DNA of 37,500 nucleotides from Symbiodinium natans (GCA_905221605.1 CAJNDS010000881.1:1-37500); one strand, 5' to 3'; positions 18,163-29,322 are shown, numbered from the stretch's first letter. Program-made: numbers and translations. Notes: a model not told the origin generated them from the sequence alone.

Positions 18163-18235
18163 GACACGGACACACACAGAGACACACACACACACGGAGA
18201 GATACAGACACAGACACAGCCACAGACACAGACGC
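18078..18235. repeat. (CA)n with CAGA/CGGA interruptions
   Basis: An alternating CA tract broken by GACACAGA, AAGACACGGA and similar, about 155 bp. Confidence 0.97.
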
Positions 18236-18239
18236 AAAG

Positions 18240-18670
18240 AATTTCTCGGTGCAGGCGACGGCATCTGTGCCCATTCGACTCTGGCAATACCTCATACGCA
18301 GCCTGTTGAGGCAGCCCGCTGGTGCATCGGATCGGACATCGTAGAAAGTTAATCTTCATGGAATTAGGATTTCACGTCAACACTCTGGGGGTCAGTCCGA
18401 CGGTTGTCCCAATGTATGCAGTAATGTTGAACATTCGCATTTGGCCCGTGCCAGCACACTCAGTCGTTCTTTGCACACATCCGGGAAGTTCCTGGACAGG
18501 CCTGCGGATGGCAAGCAGGCGCGCTTGGCACGTTTTAGCAATTGTAGCGTTTATGCAGATGAACAGGCCACGAGCAAGGAGCACATTGAGCGCTGAATCT
18601 GCAGCGAGCTTCGGCCAACTTGTTTCCTGCCTTCGCGGTCGTGATAGTCTTGATCAGCGTTTGCATCTGA
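18240..18670. other. Unassigned stretch with one open plus-strand frame
   Basis: A frame from 18322 to 18750 is open, but it runs into the ATC microsatellite (poly-Ile then poly-Ser) and shows no recognisable domain. I do not call it a gene. Confidence 0.35.
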
Positions 18671-18742
18671 TGATCATCATCATCATCATCCCATCCTCAT
18701 CATCGTCATCATCATCTTCATCAACGGCCATCACCATCATCG
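18670..18742. repeat. (ATC)n trinucleotide microsatellite
   Basis: GATCATCATCATCATCATC changes to TCATCATCGTCATCATC with interruptions. Confidence 0.95.
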
Positions 18743-18745
18743 TCA

Positions 18746-19424
18746 CCTGAAATTCGGGCTGAGCTTCGAACTGGCTCCGAACAGGGCACGACGCGAGTTT
18801 TGGGTTTCAACAACGCAATTTGCAAGGACGAAGAGCCTGCTTCGGCGAGCGGAGAAGAGAGCGAAGACAGGACAGAGCTCGTGTGAGGATACAGTCAGCC
18901 CGACTGGGTCAAACAATGTAGCTGAACTCGAATAGACTGAGCAAAGACACCTCCCAGGAATCGAGCACCCCCGCGGCCTCAGCGGTATGCCTTGCGCCCG
19001 GAGGCAGACCCTCGCCTCGACGAGGTGCACGGGTGAGGAGTTTCGAGGAGCTTTGATGTAAGGAAGTCGGACAGGTTAGAGGGGGAGTCTTGCAGTTTGT
19101 GTAGTGTGTGTGTGTGTGTGCCGGCACTGGCATTTGCTGCGAAGAAGAGGCTTCTCTTGGCGTATCACACGTTCGCCCTTTGGCAGGCCATGTGTGTCCG
19201 GTACGACCCGCCAGCAGAACGGAAGACTGGTGCCATTGTCATTGTGGTGCCTTGGCATGCGCACAAATCGTTCAGGTTACAAAAAATCAATTACCCTCAA
19301 GATGTTTTGGTCCTGTAATCACTATCCATTGAGCAAATAGTAAAACCGGGATGCTTTGAGACCGTACCAAGATTTGAAACAGTTTGGCTTCTGGCCCCTA
19401 GCTGCTTTTGGCTAGTCGGTTTGC
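18746..19424. other. Unassigned 680 bp
   Basis: Only a short (GT)n tract at about 19105-19121 stands out. No gene or RNA is supported. Confidence 0.4.
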
Positions 19425-20051
19425 ATGTTCGTCTGGGATGTGTTTCTCATTTGGCCGTTTCTCTTCCTATGTTTTTGTGTTTTTGTGTTTTTTGGGTCTC
19501 TTTTGATTAGGCCCTACATGTTGGCAGGATTCCAGGATTTCAGAGCCCCCGACCCAGGGGACCGGATTAGAAGAAAAATGAGACGGACCAACCAACCACA
19601 GCGGAACAGAAGGAGAACCCATCTGAATTCGAAGCCCCAACGCGCATTTCCGTCTGCCCCCTTCCAGCCTCTAAACCCTAAACGACAAGAGCCTTGGAGT
19701 TTGCAGGCGACTGCGATTTCGGTGTATTGGTATTGCATGCCAGCTTTATTTAGTTCTCATTTGTTTCTGATGTTGCTCTCATATTTCTCATTTTGTTTCT
19801 CAATTCGATTTCTCGTGTTTAACATGTCTGGCTGTTGTCGAGTTAAACCGACGGTGAGCAATCCTAAAATTACCCCAAACCACGTGGTGTCTCATGAGCG
19901 GCAACCTCGATCTGGCCCTGCAGACTCTCCTGTGAGAGCCGGCACACGCAATTTCAAGGATCCTAATTGGGATGTTGCCCTTATTTTTCCTCAAGGGTCC
20001 TTAATGGTGATTTTTGTACTCCCGGTTATCATCCCTAGTCAGGATTGTTAG
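19425..20051 (+). CDS. Doubtful ORF with two hydrophobic segments
   Basis: A 208-residue frame starting at a true ATG (MFVWDVFLIWPFLFLCFCVF). It has a Phe/Leu/Cys-rich hydrophobic segment at 1-27, a basic middle (RRKMRRTNQPQRNRRR), a second hydrophobic segment at about 105-133 (ALFSSHLFLMLLSYFSFCFS), and a short hydrophobic end. The hydrophobic parts coincide with T-rich, low-complexity plus-strand DNA (TTTTTGTGTTTTTGTG), which yields such residues by chance. There is no known domain, and it could equally be non-coding. It is listed because it is the longest ATG-initiated frame in the 18-28 kb stretch. Confidence 0.15.
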   Translation: MFVWDVFLIWPFLFLCFCVFVFFGSLLIRPYMLAGFQDFRAPDPGDRIRRKMRRTNQPQRNRRRTHLNSKPQRAFPSAPFQPLNPKRQEPWSLQATAISVYWYCMPALFSSHLFLMLLSYFSFCFSIRFLVFNMSGCCRVKPTVSNPKITPNHVVSHERQPRSGPADSPVRAGTRNFKDPNWDVALIFPQGSLMVIFVLPVIIPSQDC

Positions 20052-20425
20052 TAAAAGGGGAACATCCCAAGATCTTTTGTTCTCCAGGCCATGAACCAGC
20101 ATGTCAGAAGTTTCGGTGTTAACATGGCCTCCTTTCAGGTCCAAGAGGGCTTGGCCAAAAAAAAACCGTTGTGAAAGTTTATGGAAGGGCGGCCTCGAAA
20201 TCAAGCATTCCTTGTAAAACACTAAGGAACTTGGTAGGGGTCGTTAACCGACCCACGGACTTCAGATGTTGAATCATCGTCCAACTGGCAATTGCTTTAC
20301 CTGCGAGTCGGAAACAGAAGCAGAGCAAACCGTTGAAGACGTGCAAAAGCCAGCATGAAGACTCAAAACGCACCGAGCTCGGAGAATCAGGGAAGGAGGG
20401 TTTAGCGCATGGGGGAAAGCACTAG

Positions 20426-20556
20426 AAAAGCATTCGCAAAACTCAGATCCCGGGTGGCAACTACGACGAGTCTGACATCTTCTGCGGCGAGGGCCAGCCG
20501 ATTGTCACCGGGCGCTTCAAGTTGCGCTTCACGCTGAAGCTATCTGCAACTCATGG
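20426..20556 (+). CDS. Exon-like open stretch, protein unknown
   Basis: The frame opens after a TAG at 20423-20425 and reads KSIRKTQIPGGNYDESDIFC, then GEGQPIVTGRFKLRFTLKLS, then ATHG. The composition is that of a normal globular protein with alternating beta-like residues, unlike the surrounding noise. It then runs into a GT-rich tract whose translation (VCICVSMYLCICV) is low complexity. A splice donor at GGC|GTGTGT or ATG|GCGTGT near 20556 is plausible, since GC donors are known in dinoflagellates. There is no start codon, so it would be an internal exon. No family recognised. Confidence 0.25.
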
Positions 20557-20559
20557 CGT

Positions 20560-20632
20560 GTGTATATGTGTTTCCATGTATCTGTGTATCTGTGTAAATG
20601 TGCATGTGCATATGTGCATATGTGCACACGTG
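20560..20632. repeat. Degenerate TGTGTATNTGTG / TGTGCATA tract
   Basis: Imperfect TGTGTATCTGTG and ATGTGCATATGTGC repeats directly after the exon-like stretch. Confidence 0.75.
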
Positions 20633-21017
20633 ACTCCACTTGAAGAGTTCGCGCTCAGAGTACAGGAGAGTACAGGGGTAGGTCGATGAAGCCGCGCGGC
20701 GCGCAATGCCGGCACCTGCGGCCCAGGCCACGCTCCTTTAAGTCGAAGCTTTCGTGCACTTCGGCGCCACAAATCGAGCTCTCCGCCTAAGCGGCCCCAC
20801 TCGCGGTCCTCGGCACTGTCATCTTTTTTGCAGCTTTTGTGTTCGCGAATGTGTCGTCGGTTGCCAAGTGTGAAGCTGTCCTCGCACTTCGACGTATGGG
20901 CTGGCGAAATGGGAGGCTGTCATCGCTTTTGGACTTCTGGGCTCACACTCACTTAGGGTCGGCGCCGGCAGAATGAAGCTACCTTCAATGGACTTCTACT
21001 GATGGGGCTCCGCCATC

Positions 21018-21084
21018 GCTCTCTGTTCTCTCTCTGTCTGTCTCTCTCTCCCTGTGTCTCTCCGTCTCTCTAACTCTCTGTCTC
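21018..21084. repeat. CTCTCTGT polypyrimidine microsatellite
   Basis: Imperfect (CT)n with TGTCTGTCTC interruptions. The minus-strand ORF through it reads Arg/Glu repeats, an artefact. Confidence 0.9.
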
Positions 21085-21374
21085 CTTTCCATTCAAGTGA
21101 TGGCAGTTGCGGGGAACAACAAGTAAGGCTCGAAAAACGACGACACACATGCCTCATCCTCGTGACTGCATTTTTGAGGCAACCATGACCCAAAAGTGAC
21201 GACAGATATGAGGATGGCGCATCTGAGGCACACCGGATGGGCCTCGCCCTCGTGACTGTCAGCACTCGCAAGGCATAGCCCAAAACAACTCCGCAACTCT
21301 GGGGCTTCCGCAGAAACATCTCGATGCGCAGCACTCGCGGACGCTTTCGAACGTTTTTGAAAACAGATCGCACG

Positions 21375-21554
21375 ATGTCGGGCAAACTCCTTGACCCCTG
21401 GAACCCCGACTCTTACAACGGGAATCCCTTTGCTACGGATTCGGGAAAACTGTGCCTAAACCATGTCCGAGGCTCAGTGGCCGCTCAGCTGCAGAGGTTG
21501 AGCGCATCCGCTGCACATTCTGATTCAGCTCTCCAGAAGTTCGCTGCGCTCTAA
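21375..21554 (+). CDS. Small hypothetical ORF
   Basis: Reads MSGKLLDPWNPDSYNGNPFA onward for 59 residues to a TAA stop, with an A-rich context before the ATG. The frame is open another 17 codons upstream. The sequence looks protein-like (Trp/Pro/Asn-rich start, then an Ala/Ser/Leu-rich helix), but nothing is recognised and chance cannot be excluded. Confidence 0.2.
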   Translation: MSGKLLDPWNPDSYNGNPFATDSGKLCLNHVRGSVAAQLQRLSASAAHSDSALQKFAAL

Positions 21555-21566
21555 GAGGGCCTCTGA

Positions 21567-21788
21567 CCACATCACCAGGTTCAGGCAAAGCTGCGCAAAT
21601 CCAAGAACTGCACCCTTTGCTTTGGTAATTTCGTGCGCATCAGCGCATCTTGCAACCCATGGGCGTCTCACGCGCATGCTGCTAGGCCATGCTCCGCGCA
21701 CCCGTTTCTTTCAAGCTTAGAAGACATCAAGGAAATCACCCCGATCAGGTTGTCACAACAAGGAGTCACAGCTGTGGCCGCGGTCTGA
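21567..21788 (+). CDS. Exon-like open stretch with a CxxC, protein unknown
   Basis: A 73-codon frame without an ATG start, after a TGA at 21564-21566. It reads QAKLRKSKNCTLCFGNFVRI near the start and SLEDIKEITPIRLSQQGVTA near the end. Charged and hydrophobic residues alternate plausibly. It directly follows the small ORF ending at 21554 but in another frame. No family recognised. It is either an exon or chance. Confidence 0.15.
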   Translation, partial: PHHQVQAKLRKSKNCTLCFGNFVRISASCNPWASHAHAARPCSAHPFLSSLEDIKEITPIRLSQQGVTAVAAV

Positions 21789-21888
21789 GATGTGGGGCTC
21801 TGACGAATGTGTCCAGAATGTGGGTCTGCCGCCCTAGCAAAATGACTTCTCCGACCAGCCCTTCACCAATGAGCACACATTCTTCGAG

Positions 21889-22230
21889 CTAAGCAAAATG
21901 ATTCTGGACGGTCACTGGATGCTCCATGGCTGCCTTGCAGCAGAGTTTGGTAGCCGTACTGCGTAGCTTTCCCGGCTGCTCACAGGTCTTGCAGTATCGC
22001 TGTGTCTCCAGGCCACGGGGTTGCGTACGATACGTCCACAGGTCTGCACAATGTCTGCACATAAATGGATTTGCCGAAGACGCCGAAAGTTTAGGCCGAC
22101 ATGAGTAGCGCAGGTTAACCTTGCAGCTTGTGTTATGTGCGTAACTTGCGCAAGTAATGTCCTGCGCATCAGAACCTGCAAGCAGTTGGTTAACCGCGGT
22201 GGCAATGGTCGCCGTCGCCGCCTTTTTCGT
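21889..22230 (-). CDS. Minus-strand exon candidate with paired CxxC motifs
   Basis: On the minus strand a frame open from about 22305 to 21889 contains FMCRHCADLW, then TYRTQPRGLETQ, then RYCKTCEQPG, so two CxxC pairs lie about 20 residues apart, a spacing compatible with a zinc ribbon or treble-clef site. Other cysteines (ITCASY, TSCKVN, YSCRPK, KLCCKA) surround it. The upstream part (Ala/Thr/Val-rich) looks non-coding, so a splice acceptor inside the frame is likely. No known family is assigned. Confidence 0.25.
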   Translation of the reverse strand, partial: TKKAATATIATAVNQLLAGSDAQDITCASYAHNTSCKVNLRYSCRPKLSASSANPFMCRHCADLWTYRTQPRGLETQRYCKTCEQPGKLRSTATKLCCKAAMEHPVTVQNHFA

Positions 22231-22965
22231 ACCAGCCACAGCAGGAACCACAGTAACAAACGGCAACAAACCCAGTGAAGTGGTAGAATGCAGTGCCATC
22301 AGCAACGCGTGCGATGTTTGGGAAGATCATTGAGTTTCCGCTGCAGGGGCCATTATTGGCCAGCTCAGTTCCAGGACCGAAGTTTGCCACCCTTCCTGGC
22401 CGGCGATGAGAGTTTTGAGCCCCAAAAAAGCGTAGTGTGACACTCCAAGACTCCCAAGGGCACTTCGGCTCTAATCCTCAAAACCTCTTGCGCAACTGCA
22501 AGTTCACTCCGGTTCTTCAGTACCGGGAAGGGCAAGCGATCAACCTGCTTCCCATGTTTGGCGGCAGCACATGAGTCGCGATCATTCTTCTCTGTGCAGG
22601 ATTGGATCGACTGTGCCTCTCTGGTGAAAAGAAAGGCCTGCTTGTTTGTTAGCCGATTGGGTCTTCTCACTTTGCCGCGAAGGCTAAAGCTCTGTAAAGC
22701 ACGGCAGCACACCGAGCCCATGCCAAACCTGCGCTTCAAAGGCACTCATGGGTTTGTAAGGCTCGCGCTCAGCGGGTAGAGCTTGCAGCTTACAATTGTT
22801 CGGGGGCGGCGCATGCCCAGTACCAGCATGACACAATCTAGAAGTTCTTGGATGCAAATTTTGGCGCTTGCATGCATGTGAAGCCCCTCTGCCAACCGTC
22901 CAAGTGGTGCCATCTGAGTAGTCTATGATGGGGAGAATGCCCCAGCGACACACCCAACACACGTC

Positions 22966-23042
22966 AAAGCGCAGTTCAAAGCAAGGTTCAAAGCATGGTT
23001 CAAAGCGCAGTTCCAAACGCATTTCTAAGCTCATTTCAAAGC
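22966..23042. repeat. 12-bp minisatellite (GCNNNGTTCAAA)
   Basis: GCGCAGTTCAAA, GCAAGGTTCAAA, GCATGGTTCAAA and degenerate relatives, six to seven copies. On the minus strand they read FEPCFELRFE-type Phe/Glu/Arg repeats because the unit is 3n. Confidence 0.85.
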
Positions 23043-23928
23043 ACAGGCCTGCAGCTGGGGCTGCGACGCTTCGCGCGTCGCCGTGATTGGCTTTTCGGCG
23101 CGCAGACTGCATAAGCTTCGTCACAACAGCTCCTCCAAAGTGTAGAATAGTTTAAAGCGTTTTCAGCCTTCAGGCTGGCGGGCATCTGGCCTCCTATGCC
23201 GCACTGAGGCCATTGGGCCATGGCGGCCATGGCAATCTCCTGTAATCGAGTGATCGTTGGAGAATCCCCGTCCCCGCCCCAGCCCTCTTCTCCCCAAAAA
23301 CATGGAGCAAGAGGCCTCCAGAGTGCAGATACACCAGGGCCGACATATGTACTAGTTCAAGATGCCACACGCAGGGTGCGAAAGGTTAGACAAGGCTCCG
23401 CCAAACAACGCCCCATGAAAGACTTTTAAGATTCACTTAGTATTACTTCTCTGGCCTTTTGTATTTGAAGTTTTGGGTATTTGTCGAAACAAGATGTGCT
23501 GTCGAAGAGCCCAGATCGCCAGAGCACCTCGCCCCCAATCTGCAGATCCTGGTGTATCCCGCCATTGATCCTCGGCTGAGTCGCGGGCTGTCTTTTTTTC
23601 GAACCTGCAATCAGTGTCGCTGCCGACAGACTCGACAAATGAGGGCCGTGCAAGTGTGAATCTTGAGGCTAGAAGGGCTAGTCTCGTTACTTGCAGTGCC
23701 GCTGTCTCTGCACACAAAGAAAGCTCCACATTGCACACGGCAATTCTGACAACTCCCAGCATCGGACGTGTCGAGTGTGGACTGTGCCAGCTTCTGTTTA
23801 GACCAGTAGCCCTCCATCGATCCGTAGCCTGCACTCTGCTCAGGACACGCGAACACCGCATGAGGATCCGGTCTGAGTGTCCGCTGGTCGCTGACATGAT
23901 GTTCTAAAGCGCATAAGACCTTCTACAG

Positions 23929-24094
23929 GTCTCCGCGTGCTGCCCAACGCTGCTGCATTCCCTTGAGAGAGGACGGATCTATCGACCCCTGGTATGCCGA
24001 CGAGGGCTACCCACCGGTCGAGGCATGGAATTTATCCCGTGAAATTTTGGTTGGCGTGATTACTGGAAGCCTGAGACCATCCTGGCAGCCCTGA
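23929..24094 (+). CDS. Exon-like stretch resembling a protein-kinase C-lobe
   Basis: The frame is open from 23900 to a TGA at 24092-24094. It reads IPLREDGSIDPWYADEGYPP, then VEAWNLSREILVGVITGSLR, then PSWQP. The closing block ILVGVITGSLRPSW resembles the helix-G region of tyrosine-kinase-like (TKL) kinases, where a V-x-x-G-x-R-P-x-(I/W) pattern follows a proline-containing loop. CTTCTACAG immediately before 23929 is a good splice-acceptor-like site. No N-lobe or catalytic loop was found nearby, so this would be one exon of a spliced or broken gene. Confidence 0.3.
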
Positions 24095-24099
24095 GCATG

Positions 24100-27000
24100 T
24101 CTGTTCCGCACAGTTTCAACCACAATAGCAACGGGTCACGACTGTAAGTTGACGATCTGCATCGCAGTGAACAATGTCACCATCATAGTCAGCACACTGC
24201 ATGTGGCAAAAGCAAGTTGCGAATCATGACCGTAGGACCATAGTGGAAGGCAAGAGTACTCCCTTTGGTCAGCATGTTGCAAGTGCAACGCATGGCCCGT
24301 CCACACGTTCTTACGCCTGCGCACCTCAACTTGACTCTCGTACCCCAAGTGCCAAGTGTCCCTCCCAGTCCCCCAAGATCAAAAGTTCCACGGCCGGAGA
24401 CCCCAGGTGCCGTGGGTCCCAAAGCTCAAAAGCCTCAAAAGCCTGAAAGCCCGGAATAAAGCTCACTTCAAACAGCACACTCCCCGAGATTTCGGCGGAT
24501 TGAGCCGCAAGTCGAGGCCTCCACGCACCTCCTGGTGACGGCGAAGGCTCCCCCGGCCTTCCTTGCGGGCATCCGAGGTGACTCGCCGCGGACCCAGGCG
24601 TGCAAGAATGGGTGTTGACCTCTGTTTGGGGAGTGCTGAAGTGGGAGGCGAGAGGAATTCTAGAGGGAGGTTTGGAGTTTGGAGTCGGGGTCCTTCTCGC
24701 GCGGGCAGGGCTGGCCTAAGAGGGCTCAGGGCCTTTTCTGAGGTCTCGCGCGAGCGCACTTCCTCCACGGTAGGCTCAAGCGGAGCTTCTCGCGTTGAAC
24801 GCACACGCAGGGATTCAACAAAACTTAGCCCCGACGACCGATTTGCCTCAACTGAGTGACTGAAGGTACTGCCCTGCTTCCGAGAATACGGACGTGTATG
24901 CGCCAGTTCCTTAGATCCTCGAAAGCTTAGACTTTGCATCTGGTGGACATTCGTGCTTTCGTGTTTGGGAGTCAAAGTTTGAACGGTTGGAACAGCTTTT
25001 GGACAGTCGAGTCTCTATGAGGGGTCGCCTGCTCGAGCCTCATCGAAGAGAGAAAGAAGCTGTGCTTGATTTCTGGTGTCTTTGAGACCGAGACAAAGAA
25101 CAAAGGAAAGTGACCCGAAGAGCCTTTCGAACTCCGCGCCAGGCGGGCTCTGGAACAGTGCGGCGTAAGCTTCAAGTACGTCCTCACAGAGGAGTGCGGG
25201 TGTCGGTTTGGGTTGCGCATGTTTCCGTTAACTGCTTTGCGTGGCCTGCCTCGAAACTACTCACTCGTCTTCCATAGAAGTTCTGTTATCCTTGGCGGCC
25301 AGGAAATGTTTGTTATGAAGGCCTGTGCCCATCTGCATTGGGGCTCACTCCCTTTCACTGGGCAAGAACCTGCACAACGCGCAGTGTTTGCTATCCCGAA
25401 CTCCTAAAGCGAAGTTGGTCTTGACAATTGTGGACCGAGTTTCCCTACGCCATGCCACCCCGAGCAAATCCTGAGAGCTGCCCTTCCTGGTTCAGGATGA
25501 GCACGAACACGGTTGTGGTCTCCACAGCTGGTGGCAGACAGCGTGTGAGGTGTGGGAAATGAAGGGAAATGAAGGGAAAAGTGGGAAGCGCTGCTTGGGC
25601 TGCTTGTAAGTGCCTTGTAAGGGCCTCGTGTGCTGCAGCGCTGAGCTTCCGACATGATGCCAGGCTTCAGGATCTTTGACGTGCTCTGTCCCATGAGCTC
25701 CTCGCTTTAGTGGTCACTGTTTCAACTAAGACTAAGACCACACCTTCACGACCTTGGAAGGTTTTAGGCCTCCCTGGCATTCTCGAGCAGGAGTGGCTAT
25801 GTGAGAATGGATGGACGGCACCACCCTAGGCCCCTCGGCGGCAGATAAAATTCACCCGCATGCTGTAACTGTAAGCTGAAAGGCTTTCTTTTTGGAAGAG
25901 TGTCAATCTCTCGTCACCCTTTGCACGGAACGGCCAAAGCCATGTTGCATTCAGTGCGCACATTGTGTGGCTCGCGCAACTTGAGGGCTCAAGTCCAAGG
26001 CACTTGGATTTCGGGTTCAGGTTGCCGGTCTTCATGGACCTTTGGCGCCAGGTTTTCTTGAAGATGAGAAATGAAGGAGTACTCTGGGTGCATGTGTCCC
26101 ACACTCCCATGTGAGGGACAGGGCATTTTGGACTAGGGTTTGAGCCTTTCATCGCCGGAGCCTGAAAACAAAGGCACTCTAAAGCAGTAAGGTCCTGAAG
26201 TTTTAACGCTTATGCCGAGGTGGAAGCACTGGCTCTGTACAGTGACGCAATGCGGCCGTGGGCTTGGGCCTACTTTTCTCCTCATTCGGGCTGTCAAAGA
26301 TTGCGGCCCCACTTCACGTTTCACGGTTTCCTGGAGGTTTCGTGGGGGCGGGATGGGGTGGGGGGGCTCACTACGCCTTGCTTGCAGCTTCTGTGCTTTG
26401 TTCCCGGCCTCCAGCACCATTGCACATCAAGTCACCCATTTAATTTTTATCAAGAGCACGCCATTCTCCTGCCATGGCTAGCGTCAGCACCGTCCTCGGT
26501 CATCGTTCTCCGACTGTCCGGCATTGCCGTCCCGCCTGTCGTTGACGACTTCGCGAAGTTCCCGTTGGAAAGCAAAGTCCGTAAAGCAAGCAACATGCAT
26601 TGAGAAGCGATGACTTTGCGAAGAGACATCTGATAGAGAACGCATCCTCAAACACAATGAGCTCGCCGAGCTGCACTGTGTGTAGTACATCGATTTCTGT
26701 TACGGCTATTATGGATTTAATTACATTGAGCTGGCGTGTCCTATGAGAGGTCCGATGACGCATCACTCCGCAAGAAGAGCCCCTGTGCCGGTTTAGAACC
26801 AGGTTTGGAGGCATCTGAAAAGAAACATGCCTTACACCCTGCCTTTAATTGAGACGGACACACGGCTCAACCCCCCAGTTTGATCCATCCCCGGTACTCT
26901 GCATCGTTCCAGCTCAAGACGAAAGCGGCTCTGGCAAGAGCTTTAAAATCCTCGAAGTAGAAGCCAAGCACAACGGCTTGAAACGAAAAGACTTCTGAAC

Positions 27001-27650
27001 AGACCCGACCAAGTATCGAACTATACTGCAGTGCGCAGTGTGTGTTTTAGTTTCGCGCCTAAGCAGCGACCGTTCCAGAAAGTTTCCACGGCCTGGTCTC
27101 CTGCACCACTGCCAGAGGATGAGCCCGGGAGGGTCGGAGCGGTTTGGTGTTTTCTTCAAGGAGCTGCTTTGCTATTAAGCACATTGAAGCACCAAGACTC
27201 AAGTCTAAGGGCCCAGCCCGAGTCTCCCGAGTCTCAGGCCCAAGCTCCCGCGAGAACTTGAGGCCCCCAAGAGTCCAAGCGATGCTGAGGCCATCTGCCT
27301 TGATTCTGCTTTCACGCGCGCCAAGCCGGGATCCGAGGAGATTCGTATAGATGGCTTGGGCACGGTTCTACTGTTGTCGTTTGTGAGAGCTCGGAAATTC
27401 TTGAAGTTCTTGTCGTTTTTGGGCTTGTCCATGGCCCTGACTTTCTGCAATTTGTTAAGGGCTGTGTTTTTCAGCACCCTCCCCCCGTGATCTCTTTGAG
27501 GCACCTGCGGCTCTGGACCGACTTCCTCAAGCAGACTGGGGAAAAAGAGCATTGCCTTGGTGACTGTGAGTAGAATCCCTCAATAGTGCCCAACTACTCC
27601 AACTTGTGGCACTTTGAGCACCAAAGCCCGGAACCTTCTGACTGCAACCA
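24100..27650. other. 3.5 kb with no supportable gene
   Basis: Many 60-170-codon frames are open on both strands, including 24463-24975 on the minus strand (Ser/Arg/Pro-rich, non-ATG start), but none shows a recognisable domain. Minor features: a short AAATGAAGGG duplication at about 25557-25577 and a G-rich block at about 26340-26367. I see no RNA gene. Confidence 0.35.
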
Positions 27651-27653
27651 CCC

Positions 27654-27683
27654 TTACGTGACCCTTACGTGAGCCTTACGTGA
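27654..27683. repeat. 11-bp repeat CCTTACGTGAG, about three copies
   Basis: CCTTACGTGAC, CCTTACGTGAG, CCTTACGTGAG in direct tandem. Confidence 0.9.
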
Positions 27684-28649
27684 GTAAACCTCGAAATGCT
27701 CTGCAGGCATGGCGAGCCCAGATCCAGGAGCCGCAGCGCAGATGCCAAGCGGAAGGGAAAGTGGCCCCGGTCTCCCACGGCATAGATTGTCCGAGGCTTT
27801 CGAACGACCAGGGTCATTGCAAGATTGCTCCGGCTTGGCACCACCTTTGTGAAGCAAACATCGCTGCATGTAGACAGCGTAGTTATCATGTCGACCGCCC
27901 AATCAGGCTTGAACAGGTCATTGCATGGAATGAGAGACGTCAAGAGTGTGCCAAATGCCTGAATGCTTGAAGCAATGTGTGTTTGTCTGTCTCCTAGCTT
28001 GTCTGCAATCTACATACATTCCTCAAGCGCCTCCTTCATGATAAGCTGCGTCTACATCAGAGGAGCGAGCGCGCGAGGAACTTCGCAAATACAGGCCATG
28101 GAGCTTGGGGGTGGCGAGTGCAGGGGTTCAGAAGCTTGCTTGCGGTGAATGGACCTAGAAGTAGCTCTTGCCCTTGAGCCGTTTGCGCCGCAGCCGTCAG
28201 CCTCGCTGCGCAATTTTGTCAACATCTCGCCTTGCCAAGAAAGAGACAGAAGGCCATGCAGATGCCAGCGGTGCTGAGGCGAGATTGGGGAGACTAGGGG
28301 GGCGGTGTCCACCCTGACCCTAGACAAGGGAAGCCCGAGCTAGATGGCAGCAACTCTTCAGTGCAACCTGCGTGGCCCACTCAAAGCCCACTCAAGTGTA
28401 CCTCCTCCGAACAAACTGTAATAAACTCGAGGAGAGCAGCCTGAAGTTCCGATAGGTGGTTGGCCTGCCTTTTGGTCCTGGCTGTGGCGCAGAACCTCAA
28501 GGGCAGCGCAGATGTCGCCATCGCTATGACGGACGCTCGACCTTTGAGACGAGGGAGATAGGGTGTAGTAATGTTTAGTGCATCTTGTGGGGAAACACCG
28601 ACTGTGGACAGTCCGGGTCGTCTGGTTCTTTCTGGGATTGGGGCTGCAG

Positions 28650-28708
28650 GTGCATATGTATATATATATATATACATACATACATACATACATACATATT
28701 TTTTTTTG
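28650..28708. repeat. (TA)n and (CATA)n microsatellite with poly-T
   Basis: GTATATATATATATATATAC followed by six CATA units and T9, inside the copy-1-specific part of the duplication. Confidence 0.95.
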
Positions 28709-29291
28709 TGTGCGACCCGCCCCCCCCCTTCACCCCCCACTAAAACCTACCTTTCGAGTTTGTTCTGGGACTGTGCTGCATTTTGCTGCACGAGACATCA
28801 AGATAATGCTGTGCTGTCCCACCAGACAACCAATCCCAGAGTGCAAAAACTGTGCACCTTAGCATAAAACTGCCTTGGCTATAGCATGATGGAAGCTCAA
28901 CTTGGACGAGTTCTACGATGCAAAAAGCCGGGATTTTTGGAAGGGTAAGATGGATAGCTTTGAGTGTGTCTTTAGCATTTAAGGCTAAGTGACCGGTTAA
29001 TGGTATAAGATTTATACACTAGTATAAGAGAAGAAGTAGTTGAATGAGTAATTATAGCTGACCCCCGATGAATGTTAACGAAGTTAGGGAAGTCATTTAC
29101 GGCTGTGACTGACTCCAACGAACGCTAACGAAGTTATTCAAAAGAATTGGGAGGAATGAGTTTGGCTGAGAGTATGTCCTGCTAACAAGAAAGTATACAG
29201 ACACCAGGCATGCTGTCTTGTATACGCACGTATTGAACGACAGAATATAACTCATAACTTATAGGCCCAATTTAAGAATTCAAACTATTTC

Positions 29292-29293
<2 letters not shown>

Positions 29294-29322
<29 letters not shown>

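Noticed and set aside
16633-18264. 543-codon minus-strand ORF
   Set aside because: Runs across four different repeats (satellite, 62-bp, 42-bp, CA). Its protein is pure repeat translation.
22684-23124. Minus-strand ORF with FEPCFELRFE repeats
   Set aside because: The repeat residues come from a 12-bp minisatellite. The rest has no recognisable domain.
24463-24975. 170-codon minus-strand ORF rich in Ser/Arg/Pro
   Set aside because: Begins at a non-ATG codon, lacks any motif, and is within chance length for this composition.
26849-26998. Open stretch reading VLCIVPAQDESGSGKSFKIL, resembling a Walker A (P-loop)
   Set aside because: The first Gly of GxxxxGK(S/T) is Asp, the frame is only 49 codons, and there is no Walker B or ABC signature nearby.
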